Assembly: GCA_002500745.1 (NCBI GenBank)
Contig: DLST01000017.1
Span: forward strand, 186,001 to 250,000
Reading direction: 5' to 3'
Source: Sphingobacterium sp. UBA7855
GTDB lineage: Bacteria > Bacteroidota > Bacteroidia > Sphingobacteriales > Sphingobacteriaceae
DNA: 64,000 nucleotides
The position numbers were made by a program, and so were the translations under genes. The notes below the pieces were generated by a model that worked only from the letters and a program-made list of their open reading frames with translations, searched no databases and was not told the origin of the DNA. The number at the start of each line of letters is the position of its first letter. Position 1 is the first letter of the stretch. Below are positions 7,689 through 16,301 of this stretch, one piece after another.

Positions 7689-8642
7689 ATGAAGGAAAAT
7701 GGCACATATCACGATGGGCTGGAGCCTAACAATCTTCCAGCATCTTTGCGTAAAAATCCATTTGGCTTACCAGAAAATTATTTCAATGATCTAGAATCAA
7801 AAATAATTACGCAAGTCAAATTGGTTGAAAGCAAAGACACCGTCTTTGAGGTTCCAGAAGGGTATTTTGACAACCTATCTGAGACCATTATGTGTAAAAT
7901 CGCGGAAAATAATTTAAAGAGTCTCGTTATTAAGGATGGTTTCGAAATTCCTGAAAATTATAGTTCGGAACTTTCAGTATCTATTCTCAGCCAAATTTCA
8001 GAAGACGCATTAAAAGAAAAAGTTTCATCTGATGGTTTTGCTATACCTTATGATTACAACCGCATCCTTGAAAATTCTATTTTTTCGCGGATAGCTGAAC
8101 GTGAATTGAAGGATGCAGTTCTTACAGACGGATTTGTGGCACCAGTGGACTATGAGAAAACCCTTGAATCGACTATTTTATCGCGAATTGCTGAAGAAAA
8201 ATTAAGAGAAACTGTCGGTACTACCAACTTTGATGTACCCCCACATTATTTTGAGAATCTTTCAGATAGAATTATTAACGCTGTTCAGGAGGTTGAAAAA
8301 GATGTTACACCTATCCATCGCATAGGCAAACCGAAAAAATGGTATGCTCGTTACGCTGTTGCTGCATCTTTTGCGGCGATGCTGAGTATCGGGGGATATT
8401 GGGGATATCAATATCTACCACAAGATGCTGTTGCTGGAGATGGTATCACAGAGGAGCAACTGAGCCAGCATTTATCTGAAATTCCTAAGCAAGAAATCAT
8501 CAATTACCTTGCGGCTTCAGCGTCTGGTGATGATATGATATATATGTCTCAGTATACTGATGAAGCTAATCTCCCTACTAAGGGATTTGGCAGCAATTTA
8601 TCTAAACAAGAAATAGAAGATTATCTAAATTATACCTTATAA
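7689..8642 (+). CDS. Putative anti-sigma-type membrane protein with six FxxPxxY repeats
   Basis: 317 residues. Residues 22-200 hold six copies of a module with the core F-x2-P-x2-Y at F25, F53, F85, F117, F149 and F181; the last five are spaced exactly 32 residues apart. Each module is followed by an amphipathic helix (LxxxIxxxI). A single transmembrane helix at about 218-238 separates this cytoplasmic part from a C-terminal part with two short SxxxIxxYL-like motifs. Proteins with one or two such modules often follow ECF sigma genes in Bacteroidota; sixfold expansion is unusual. Function as an anti-sigma factor is inferred from position and topology only. Confidence 0.72.
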   Translation: MKENGTYHDGLEPNNLPASLRKNPFGLPENYFNDLESKIITQVKLVESKDTVFEVPEGYFDNLSETIMCKIAENNLKSLVIKDGFEIPENYSSELSVSILSQISEDALKEKVSSDGFAIPYDYNRILENSIFSRIAERELKDAVLTDGFVAPVDYEKTLESTILSRIAEEKLRETVGTTNFDVPPHYFENLSDRIINAVQEVEKDVTPIHRIGKPKKWYARYAVAASFAAMLSIGGYWGYQYLPQDAVAGDGITEEQLSQHLSEIPKQEIINYLAASASGDDMIYMSQYTDEANLPTKGFGSNLSKQEIEDYLNYTL

Positions 8643-9061
8643 TGATGTTCAAGAAAAAATACATATGGATAACATTGTTCTTTAGTATATTTTCTATTGC
8701 CTTGAGCTTTGCACAAGACAAAAATCGATTTCAAGCTATAGAAAATGAAAAAATAGCTTACATTACTAAAGAACTAGGTTTGACGACAAGAGAGGCTCAG
8801 CAATTCTTCCCACTCTATAACGAGTATAGTCAGACACTTTGGGATATCAGAAAAGAAAAGTTAAGTGGTGCTCCTAAAAACAGCTTTAGAAATGGTTCGA
8901 GAGATATATTACAATACGATGCGAAGGAAGTGGAAATCAAAAAGGAATACCGGGCTAAATTTGCCAAAGTGATAGGCACCGCGCGGGCATCGCAATTTTT
9001 CGAAGTTGAGCAAGAATTTAGGGAACATCTTTACAAGTCTCTGCAGAATAGAAGAAAATAA
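8642..9061 (+). CDS. Small periplasmic protein, Spy/CpxP-like layout
   Basis: 139 residues with a cleavable signal peptide ending about residue 24 (SIALSFAQ), then an all-helical basic/acidic mature part (LGLTTREAQQFFPLYNEYS). The sequence resembles helical sensor proteins found beside ECF sigma operons in Bacteroidota. Its ATG overlaps the previous stop codon by one base (TAATG), so it is translationally coupled to the anti-sigma-like protein; a second ATG at 8645 is equally possible. Role in sensing envelope state is inference. Confidence 0.65.
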   Translation: MMFKKKYIWITLFFSIFSIALSFAQDKNRFQAIENEKIAYITKELGLTTREAQQFFPLYNEYSQTLWDIRKEKLSGAPKNSFRNGSRDILQYDAKEVEIKKEYRAKFAKVIGTARASQFFEVEQEFREHLYKSLQNRRK

Positions 9062-9077
9062 TCTTGAAAATAAAAAA

Positions 9078-9094
9078 GAAGTCTTAAAGACTTC
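9078..9094 (+). terminator. Terminator of the sigma factor operon
   Basis: GAAGTCT (9078-9084), loop TAA, AGACTTC (9088-9094), flanked by A-run and T-run. Confidence 0.8.
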
Positions 9095-9122
9095 TTTTTT
9101 ATTTTCGGACATTTGTAAAATC

Positions 9123-10310
9123 ATGTTAAGCAACAGAGAATTATTTTTAATGAATACTGCTCAAACATCTAGCTCCCCTAGACTGGTTGAAGTGGTAAAG
9201 GCTGAAGGTGTTTACCTTTATGGCCCCAATGGAGATGAATATATGGATTTGGTCTCCGGGTTTAATGTAAGCAATATAGGCCATCGTCATCCAAAAGTGT
9301 TGGAGGCCATAAAATCACAATTGGATAAATACTTACATGTTACCGTTTATGGTGAATTTGTGCAGGTTCCTCAAGTGCAGTTTGCAACGGAATTACTCGC
9401 TGAGCTCCCTGCTCATTTTCAATCTGTTTACTTCACTAACAGCGGAACTGAAGCGGTAGAGGGTTCCATGAAAGTAGCGAAGAAATATACTGGCCGGAGG
9501 CAGATTATCGCTGCAAAAAAAGCCTATCATGGCAGCACACAGGGTGCACTCAGTCTGATCGGAAACGACGAGTATCGTCACGCCTATGCTCCTCTCCTAC
9601 CCGAAATAGATTTTATCGAGTTTAATGAGCTGGAAGACCTAACAAAGATTACGGAACAAACTGCTGCTGTTATACTCGAAGCTATTCAGGGGGAAGCTGG
9701 TGTTCGGGTACCAGACATCGCTTATATGCAAGCCGTCAGAAAACGCTGTGATGAAACTGGTGCCTTACTGATCTTTGATGAGATTCAAACTGGTTTCGGC
9801 CGGACAGGCCGTCTTTTCGCTTTTGAACATTTTGGTATTGTTCCGGATATCTTGATGCTCGCCAAAGGTATAGGTGGCGGTATGCCTTTGGGTGCTTTTG
9901 TTGCAGCAAAGGAAGTGATGGATGTTATTAAAGATCATCCTATGCTTGGGCACATCACCACTTTTGGTGGCCACCCTGTGAGTTGCGCCGCGGCTCGCGC
10001 TTCGTTAGCGGTCATCAAAACAGAAAATTTAGTTGAGCAGGTAGAGCGCAAAGCTCTTTTATTCAAAGAAAAGCTCAATCACCCTGCGATCAAAGAAATT
10101 CGCGGATTAGGTCTTATGATGTGTCTTCAACTGCACTCTTTTGATCAGGTTTACAATGTGAGCAAGTTCTGTGCTGAGAATGGGGTAATGATTGATTGGT
10201 ATCTGCATTGTGAAACAGCCCTGCGTGTAGCTCCGCCATTGACGATTACCGAACTTGAAATCGAAAAAGCGTGTAACATCCTTATAAAAGGTTTGGAAAA
10301 GTATGCTTAA
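9123..10310 (+). CDS. Class III (omega-type) PLP aminotransferase
   Basis: 395 residues from the ATG at 9123; the frame is open further upstream but that part crosses the preceding terminator and gene. Class III hallmarks: NSGTEAVEGSMKVAKK, GALLIFDEIQTGFGRTG, and the Schiff-base Lys248 in LAKGIGGGMPLGA. These enzymes move an omega-amino group to 2-oxoglutarate or pyruvate; acetylornithine, ornithine, GABA and diamine transaminases all share the fold. No arginine or polyamine genes are adjacent, so the substrate is left open. Confidence 0.88.
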   Translation: MLSNRELFLMNTAQTSSSPRLVEVVKAEGVYLYGPNGDEYMDLVSGFNVSNIGHRHPKVLEAIKSQLDKYLHVTVYGEFVQVPQVQFATELLAELPAHFQSVYFTNSGTEAVEGSMKVAKKYTGRRQIIAAKKAYHGSTQGALSLIGNDEYRHAYAPLLPEIDFIEFNELEDLTKITEQTAAVILEAIQGEAGVRVPDIAYMQAVRKRCDETGALLIFDEIQTGFGRTGRLFAFEHFGIVPDILMLAKGIGGGMPLGAFVAAKEVMDVIKDHPMLGHITTFGGHPVSCAAARASLAVIKTENLVEQVERKALLFKEKLNHPAIKEIRGLGLMMCLQLHSFDQVYNVSKFCAENGVMIDWYLHCETALRVAPPLTITELEIEKACNILIKGLEKYA

Positions 10311-10362
10311 AAGTATGTAACTTTAAACATAATAAATCCTCATAATAAACAAAAACCTAATA

Positions 10363-11124
10363 ATGAATACGAACCGCAGATCATTTATCAAGAAAAGTAT
10401 CCTTGGCACCGGTCTTTTGAGTAGCGCCAGTTTACTAGGAAACGAAGTTTTCGCCCATGAATCAACAGCCAGTGCGTCAAAAATAAGTTTAAATAATGAC
10501 GACATTATTTTATTTCAGGGCGACTCCATTACAGATGTGGGTCGGGATAGGAATAACAGGAATGCCAATGACACTGGTGCGTTGGGTCACGGTTACGCTT
10601 TATTGGCTGCTAGTCAACTTTTAAATAAATATCCAGCAAAGAATCTCAAAGTTTATAACACAGGGATCAGTGGCAACCGTGTACCGGACCTACAGAAGCG
10701 TTGGCAGGAAGACACATTGGCCATTAAACCAACCGTATTGAGTATTCTGATTGGTGTAAACGACTTCTGGCGCACGATTGATCGGGGAGCAAAAACTACA
10801 GTTGATGAATATAAATCCCAATATCAACAGTTATTGCAGGAGACGCTACAAAAGCTTCCAAATGTCAAACTCATCATTGGAGAGCCCTTTGCTGTCAAAG
10901 GGGTGGGCCATATTACTGATGCTTGGTATCCAAAGTTCTTGGCTTATCAAGAATCTGCCCGTGATATAGCAAAAGAATTTGGGGGGATCTTAATTCCCTA
11001 TCAAAAAATATTTGATAATGCTCAAAAGAATGCTCCTGGCGCCTACTGGGCAGCAGATGGTGTTCACCCTACACTTGCTGGCGCACAGATGATGGCATCG
11101 GCATGGATGGAATGCATTAAATAA
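10363..11124 (+). CDS. SGNH/GDSL-type hydrolase with Tat signal
   Basis: 253 residues. The N terminus NRRSFIKK followed by a hydrophobic stretch is a twin-arginine signal, so the protein is exported folded. The SGNH catalytic blocks are present: GDSIT (Ser55), GISGNR, IGVNDFW, and DGVHP with Asp232/His235. Such enzymes act on acetyl groups or esters of polysaccharides, but the substrate cannot be read from sequence. The gene stands alone, 52 bp after the aminotransferase. Confidence 0.87.
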   Translation: MNTNRRSFIKKSILGTGLLSSASLLGNEVFAHESTASASKISLNNDDIILFQGDSITDVGRDRNNRNANDTGALGHGYALLAASQLLNKYPAKNLKVYNTGISGNRVPDLQKRWQEDTLAIKPTVLSILIGVNDFWRTIDRGAKTTVDEYKSQYQQLLQETLQKLPNVKLIIGEPFAVKGVGHITDAWYPKFLAYQESARDIAKEFGGILIPYQKIFDNAQKNAPGAYWAADGVHPTLAGAQMMASAWMECIK

Positions 11125-11126
11125 AA

Positions 11127-11164
11127 ATGGCGAGCGGATAGCGTACTGCACATTCGCTCGCTAT
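11127..11164. terminator. Terminator between convergent SGNH hydrolase and MFS genes
   Basis: A 13-bp stem (11127-11139 with 11152-11164, core GCGAGCG / CGCTCGC, two G-U pairs), followed on the plus strand by T's and on the minus side by an A-run at 11122-11126. Confidence 0.75.
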
Positions 11165-11205
11165 TTTTAACAGACGACACAATTGCCTATTGTTTATTTT
11201 CAAGT

Positions 11206-12402
11206 TTAAATCTCTTTGTATTGCGTTTTTTGCAGATCGGGAAGAAAATAAGCTACGATACCGATCAAGGGAAGATAAGAGCATAAGTGATAAATAAACT
11301 CGACAGAAGTGTGATCTGCCTGCCAACCTAGCACAGCTGATCCTATTCCGCCCATTCCAAATGCAAAGCCGTAAAATAAACCTGAAACCATGCCTAGTTT
11401 TTTCGGCAATAGCTCCTGTGCATAAACAATAATCGCTGGAAAAGCTGATGATAAAATTAATCCGATCATGACGATCAATATCCCTGTCATAGTAAGTCCG
11501 ACATACGGTAATGCCAATGCAAATGGTGCAACGCCCAATACAGAAAACCAGATAACATATTTTCGGCCAAATCGATCGCCGAATGCTCCTCCAAGTAGGG
11601 TTCCCACCGCAACGGCTATCAGAAAATAAAATAGATAGACTTGTGCTTCCACTTCATTGATTCCGAATTTCTTGATGGTATAAAACTGAAAGTAATTTGT
11701 GATACTTGCGATATAGAAATATTTTGATACGATCAACAGTAGGAGGATAATCACAGTCATAACGATACGCCCATTGGGTAAATCTGGCACGCGTATCGCT
11801 CGCTTCGTCGATCTAGCTGTATTTCGAAGCTTTTCTTTATACCAACTCCCGATATAATAAGATATAAATTGGCCAATGATTGTGAATAAGCACATCCATG
11901 CGATTGCCTGCTGTCCTCTCGGTAAAATCAAAAAGGCGACAATAATTGGGGCCATAGCCGTCCCCGCATTTCCACCGATCTGAAAAATAGATTGCGCCAT
12001 ACTCCTTCTTCCACCTGACGCCATGTAAGCTACGCGAGACGATTCGGGATGAAAAATTGAGGATCCAACCCCCACGAGAAAGACAGAACATAAGATCCAT
12101 TCATAACTGTTTGCTTTTGAAAATAAAAGCATACCAAGCAGAGAAAAAGACATTCCGATAATCTGCGAATATGGAACAGGATGTTTGTCTGTAAATGAGC
12201 CCACAACAGGCTGGAATATTGATGCTGCTATCTGATAAACCATTGTGATCATCCCAACCTGCGAAAAGCTCAGATGATGTTCTTCTTTGAGCAAGGGATA
12301 TGTCGCTGGTATCACTCCCTGAATCATGTCATTCAAAAGGTGCACCATGCTTACGGCAAATAAAATTGAAAAGATAGGTCTACTCGATTTTTCTTGTATC
12401 AT
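11206..12402 (-). CDS. MFS transporter, fosmidomycin-resistance (Fsr) type
   Basis: 398 residues with about 12 transmembrane helices. The N-terminal blocks HLLNDMIQGVIPATYPLLK, SFTDKHPVPYS and GSSIFHPESSRVA are characteristic of the Fsr subfamily of drug:proton antiporters. Fsr of E. coli exports fosmidomycin; the natural substrate here is unknown. The gene lies downstream of rlmI on the same strand, but a terminator (12425-12446) separates them, so it likely has its own promoter. Confidence 0.85.
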   Translation of the reverse strand: MIQEKSSRPIFSILFAVSMVHLLNDMIQGVIPATYPLLKEEHHLSFSQVGMITMVYQIAASIFQPVVGSFTDKHPVPYSQIIGMSFSLLGMLLFSKANSYEWILCSVFLVGVGSSIFHPESSRVAYMASGGRRSMAQSIFQIGGNAGTAMAPIIVAFLILPRGQQAIAWMCLFTIIGQFISYYIGSWYKEKLRNTARSTKRAIRVPDLPNGRIVMTVIILLLLIVSKYFYIASITNYFQFYTIKKFGINEVEAQVYLFYFLIAVAVGTLLGGAFGDRFGRKYVIWFSVLGVAPFALALPYVGLTMTGILIVMIGLILSSAFPAIIVYAQELLPKKLGMVSGLFYGFAFGMGGIGSAVLGWQADHTSVEFIYHLCSYLPLIGIVAYFLPDLQKTQYKEI

Positions 12403-12424
12403 GACGTTGTTTAAAAATTAAAAA

Positions 12425-12446
12425 GGTTGGTTTTCGCAAACCAACC
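12425..12446 (-). terminator. Terminator of rlmI
   Basis: GGTTGGTTT (12425-12433), loop TCGC, AAACCAACC (12438-12446); A's at 12420-12424 give the U-run on the minus strand. Confidence 0.85.
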
Positions 12447-12468
12447 CAAATTATCTCCATGTAATAAA

Positions 12469-13656
12469 TTATAATACGCGGACCAACAATCCTTTCAGAT
12501 ATTCTCCTTCGGGAAAAGAGGCGCGCACAGGATGGTCTTCAGGTTGATGGAACTGTCTGATGAACTGAATTTCTTTACCTGCGTCCAACGCTGCCCAAGC
12601 AAGCACTTGTTTGAAGGTATCCATATCCATCGCGCCTGAACAAGAAAATGTTGCTAACAAACCACCACTATTTAACAACATCAAACCGCGGCGGTTGAGA
12701 TCTTTGTAGGCTCGAGATGCTCTTTCCAAGGCTGATCGTGATGGTGCATACTTAGGCGGGTCCAAGACTATCATATCAAATTTTTCCCCCGCATCGATAA
12801 ATTTGCGTAATTGCTTATTTACATCCGCCAATATTGCTCTATGCCGACTGGGTTCAAATCCATTTTCAATAATATTCTTTTCCAGGGTTTCAATAGCCAG
12901 CGCAGAGCTATCTACGGAAATTACTTCTGATGCTCCGTTTTTCAGGCTATTCAATGTAAAGCCACCCGAATAGCAAAAACAATCCAGGACTCGCTTATTC
13001 GAAACGTAGTTGGCTGTGAGCTGACGGTTTTCTCGTTGATCGCAATAGAATCCGGATTTTTGTCCATCAATAATGTTCACCTTATAATGGATACCATTTT
13101 CGACAACGTCAACAAATTCTGGTGGAAGTTCTCCATACAAAAGCCCATTGGTATCGGGTAGTCCCTCATGTTCACGGGATTTCAGATCGCTACGTTCATA
13201 AATTCCCTTCGGCTGCAGCAGAACATTCAATTCATCGATAATAATTGATTTAACTTTCTCAAGCCCAACGGAGTGAACCTGGATAGATATAAAATCTGCA
13301 TATTTATCTGCAATAAGTCCAGGAAGAAAATCTGCTTCAGCAAAGATTAAACGAACAGTATTCGTCACATCTTTCTGCAATAGATGCTGTCGTGCCGCAA
13401 TAGCCTTTTGGACGCGTGAACGCCACCACGCTGCGTCAATCTGCGTTTGAGGATTCCATTCCAATAAACGAATGGCTACGCGCGAGCTATTGTGAAATAG
13501 ACCATAGGCAATAAATTCACGTTCAGCATTGTAAACACCAACAACTTCGCCATCTTCAATTTTATCGGACAATGATTTAATTGCTCCAGAAAATACCCAA
13601 GGATGCAATTGCCACGCAGCTTTATCCTTACCCTTATTCAAATAAACTGATTTCAT
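12469..13656 (-). CDS. rlmI: Class I SAM-dependent 23S rRNA methyltransferase, RlmI family
   Basis: 395 residues. N-terminal PUA domain (HPWVFSGAIKSL), a middle EEHEA-like domain and a C-terminal Rossmann methyltransferase domain with VLDCFCYSGGFTLNS (SAM binding) and DMIVLDPPKYAPS, the DPPKY motif of nucleic-acid methylases, plus SCSGA near the C terminus with a candidate catalytic Cys. RlmI methylates C5 of cytosine 1962 in E. coli 23S rRNA; the exact site here is by family only. Confidence 0.9.
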   Translation of the reverse strand: MKSVYLNKGKDKAAWQLHPWVFSGAIKSLSDKIEDGEVVGVYNAEREFIAYGLFHNSSRVAIRLLEWNPQTQIDAAWWRSRVQKAIAARQHLLQKDVTNTVRLIFAEADFLPGLIADKYADFISIQVHSVGLEKVKSIIIDELNVLLQPKGIYERSDLKSREHEGLPDTNGLLYGELPPEFVDVVENGIHYKVNIIDGQKSGFYCDQRENRQLTANYVSNKRVLDCFCYSGGFTLNSLKNGASEVISVDSSALAIETLEKNIIENGFEPSRHRAILADVNKQLRKFIDAGEKFDMIVLDPPKYAPSRSALERASRAYKDLNRRGLMLLNSGGLLATFSCSGAMDMDTFKQVLAWAALDAGKEIQFIRQFHQPEDHPVRASFPEGEYLKGLLVRVL

Positions 13657-13793
13657 TACTGCAAAATTAACGTATTAATTCGACATCGTGACGAAACTTT
13701 CTGGATAAACATCGCTCTTTCTAAACAGGTCGTACTTTTTTTAAATTATTCCTTACGTATAAAAGAACCGCTATTTGTTAATGAAAGCAAAAA

Positions 13794-13811
13794 GGGCTCC
13801 TAAAGGAGCCC
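13794..13811 (-). terminator. Terminator of the threonine operon
   Basis: GGGCTCC (13794-13800) pairs with GGAGCCC (13805-13811); A-run at 13789-13793 is a U-run on the minus strand. It follows thrC. Confidence 0.85.
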
Positions 13812-13817
13812 TCACGA

Positions 13818-15125
13818 TTAATTATGGTTGATTAGATATTTTTTAAATGCTTCGAAATCGACTTTTAAAGGTTCAGCTAACTTTTCCCTTCCTTGCAAAT
13901 CTTCTGCTCCTTTAGGCAGAACTATCTTTTCAAACACATCTGCAGCGATTGCATCAGGGAATTTGCAGGGATGAGCAGTAGATAAGAAAACCGAAGCATA
14001 GTGACCAGGATATTCATTTGCATAAGCACGAGCGCCAAGCCATGCAATTGCTGTATGTGGACAGGCGATATAGTTCGATTCTTCAAATAACTTCTGCATT
14101 CCTCTTTCTGTTTCTTCGTCTGTAAAAGTATAGGAAGATAACATACTTTTTAATTCGTTCACATCTCCTCCAAAGATATCCTGTATACGAACCCAGTTGC
14201 TCGGGTTTCCAACATCCATCGCATTGCTCAATGTTTGTACTGAAGGCAGGGGTTCATATAAACCTGATGAAAGGAATCTGGGTACGGTATCATTAACATT
14301 TGTTGCCGCAACAAAATGTTTGACAGGCAACCCCATTTTATATGCTAATAGGCCTGCCCCAATATTACCAAAATTACCGCTCGGCACTGTAAATACGACC
14401 TCATTGATTCCTTGCGACTTCAATTGCGCGTACGCATAGAAGTAATAGAATGTCTGGGGTATTAATCGTGCTATATTTATTGAATTGGCTGAAGTCAAGC
14501 GTAAGACGGCATTTAGTTCGGAATCATTAAAAGCCTGTTTCACTAATGCCTGGCAGTCGTCAAATGTACCTTCCACTTCAATTGCACGAATGTTTTGTCC
14601 ATTTGTAGTCAATTGCAATTCCTGAACCTCGGACACTTTACCTTTGGGGTATAAGATGGTTACGCGCGTTCCCTCAACACCCAAAAATCCCAAGGCAACA
14701 GCTCCACCAGTATCACCAGAGGTCGCAACAAGCACATCCAGTAATTTGTCATCCGTCTGCGAAAAATACCCCATTACTCTGCTCATAAATCGAGCCCCAA
14801 AATCCTTAAAGGCGTAAGAAGGCCCATGGAAAAGTTCGAGCACAGCTGTGTTGTCGGTCAAAAATTTTACGGGAGCATCAAAGTTAATCGCGTCGTTCAC
14901 GATTTGCTTTAAATCTTCTTTGGGAATATCATCCCCCAAGAGCGTGTAAGCGACTTCAAATGCAATCTCCTGTAAAGAATGCTGCTGAATATTCTTAATA
15001 AATAATGGATCCAATTGAGGGATCGCTTCCGGCATATACAATCCTTTGTCTGCTGGTAGCGAATTGAAGACCGCATCTTTAAAGGAAACTTTTAATGTTT
15101 TATTATTTGTGCTATAAAATTTCAT
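13818..15125 (-). CDS. thrC: Threonine synthase
   Basis: Last step of threonine synthesis: O-phosphohomoserine to threonine with PLP. 435 residues from the ATG at 15125 (MKFYSTNNKT); an upstream in-frame extension to 15161 is not family-like. PLP Lys107 sits in GPSYAFKDFGARF, and VATSGDTGGAVALGF is the phosphate-binding region. Belongs to the short bacterial/fungal ThrC type. It is separated from thrB by 132 bp, which could hold an internal promoter, but order and strand make it the third gene of thrABC. Confidence 0.95.
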   Translation of the reverse strand: MKFYSTNNKTLKVSFKDAVFNSLPADKGLYMPEAIPQLDPLFIKNIQQHSLQEIAFEVAYTLLGDDIPKEDLKQIVNDAINFDAPVKFLTDNTAVLELFHGPSYAFKDFGARFMSRVMGYFSQTDDKLLDVLVATSGDTGGAVALGFLGVEGTRVTILYPKGKVSEVQELQLTTNGQNIRAIEVEGTFDDCQALVKQAFNDSELNAVLRLTSANSINIARLIPQTFYYFYAYAQLKSQGINEVVFTVPSGNFGNIGAGLLAYKMGLPVKHFVAATNVNDTVPRFLSSGLYEPLPSVQTLSNAMDVGNPSNWVRIQDIFGGDVNELKSMLSSYTFTDEETERGMQKLFEESNYIACPHTAIAWLGARAYANEYPGHYASVFLSTAHPCKFPDAIAADVFEKIVLPKGAEDLQGREKLAEPLKVDFEAFKKYLINHN

Positions 15126-15257
15126 ATGTAATATTCTTTTTTTAAACGCCATATGAAACATCCTGTTTTAATTTAAATTGATATTTTCACATGGATATTT
15201 CACTTTGTTATCTTTTTAAGCGTTAAAATATGGATTGACCTTAGATTCGATAGGCCT

Positions 15258-16271
15258 CTATGCTGTAAATAACTTCTGATCTAATATTCGGGGACCTTCT
15301 ACATTAACACGAGAAACATATCCAAAACTATCAATTTCGTTTTCTTTGAGATGAGTCTGAATTTTGTCTGCGATATCCTCTGCTATTTTCTCGTCTCGCG
15401 TTATTGCCACAACTGATGGTCCGGAGCCAGAAATACCAAAACTTAAGGCACCGTGTTTTAGAGCAATCTCTTTCATTTCATAAAATTGGGGGATTAAAAT
15501 AGCTCGGGTCGGTTCGATAAGAACATCTTTCATGCTTCGTGCAATAAGATCATAATCTTCTTTGAACAAAGCAGCTACCAATCCCGCGATATTACCCCAC
15601 TGGGTGACGGCGTCTTTTAACAGTACTTTATCCTTAATAAGTTGCCTAGCATCGCGTGTGGGAACATCGACCTGTGGAAAAACGACTGCAGCGACAAGTT
15701 CTTTAGGAGAAGGTATAGATATCACATCCAAAGGCTCATTTCCCCGAATTAACGTTATGCCTCCATAGAGTGCCGGGGCCACATTATCAGCATGCCCCGT
15801 ACCACAGGCCAAGCGCTCGCCTTCGACACAGAATGGCAATAATTCCTCTTTTGTCAAGGGGTTACCCAGCATAGTATTGATGGCAAAAAGCCCTGCCACG
15901 GTGCTGGCTGCGCTAGAACCTAATCCCGATCCGATAGGCATATGTTTATGTAATTCAATTTCCACACCGACCTTTGAAGAAATATTCAGCGCCTGTAATA
16001 AATACTGGACACAGGCAGAAACGGTATTTTTACCTGGATCGAGCGGCAATCTTCCATCGTCGCCTGTAATTTTACGAATAGTTACACCGGGTTGTGCTGT
16101 GCGTCGCATAACTACCTCGTCGCCTGGCGCCTCAACCGCAAAGCCCAGTATGTCAAAACCACAGATCATATTGGCGACAGTTGCAGGTGCAAAGACACGA
16201 ACTTCGGACAGCATGCTGTCTAAATTTATAATCTTATCTTTCAGATATTCTACATTTAAATTATTAGCCAT
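15258..16271 (-). CDS. thrB: Homoserine kinase
   Basis: GHMP-family kinase that phosphorylates homoserine. About 337 residues from the ATG at 16271; an in-frame GTG precedes it, and the ATG at 16214 (MLSEVRVFAPATVAN) matches the usual start of the family, so the N terminus is uncertain by some 20 residues. ATP-binding loop PIGSGLGSSAAS, the CGTGHADNVAPA segment and the C-terminal GISGSGPSV are clear. It lies 30 bp after thrA. Confidence 0.95.
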   Translation of the reverse strand: MANNLNVEYLKDKIINLDSMLSEVRVFAPATVANMICGFDILGFAVEAPGDEVVMRRTAQPGVTIRKITGDDGRLPLDPGKNTVSACVQYLLQALNISSKVGVEIELHKHMPIGSGLGSSAASTVAGLFAINTMLGNPLTKEELLPFCVEGERLACGTGHADNVAPALYGGITLIRGNEPLDVISIPSPKELVAAVVFPQVDVPTRDARQLIKDKVLLKDAVTQWGNIAGLVAALFKEDYDLIARSMKDVLIEPTRAILIPQFYEMKEIALKHGALSFGISGSGPSVVAITRDEKIAEDIADKIQTHLKENEIDSFGYVSRVNVEGPRILDQKLFTA

Positions 16272-16301
16272 CACGTAATTGTTATTTTCCTTGAATCGTA
16301 T

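Noticed and set aside
9006..9122. Aminotransferase starting at 9006
   Set aside because: This extension overlaps the previous gene and runs across its terminator; the family-like start is at 9123.
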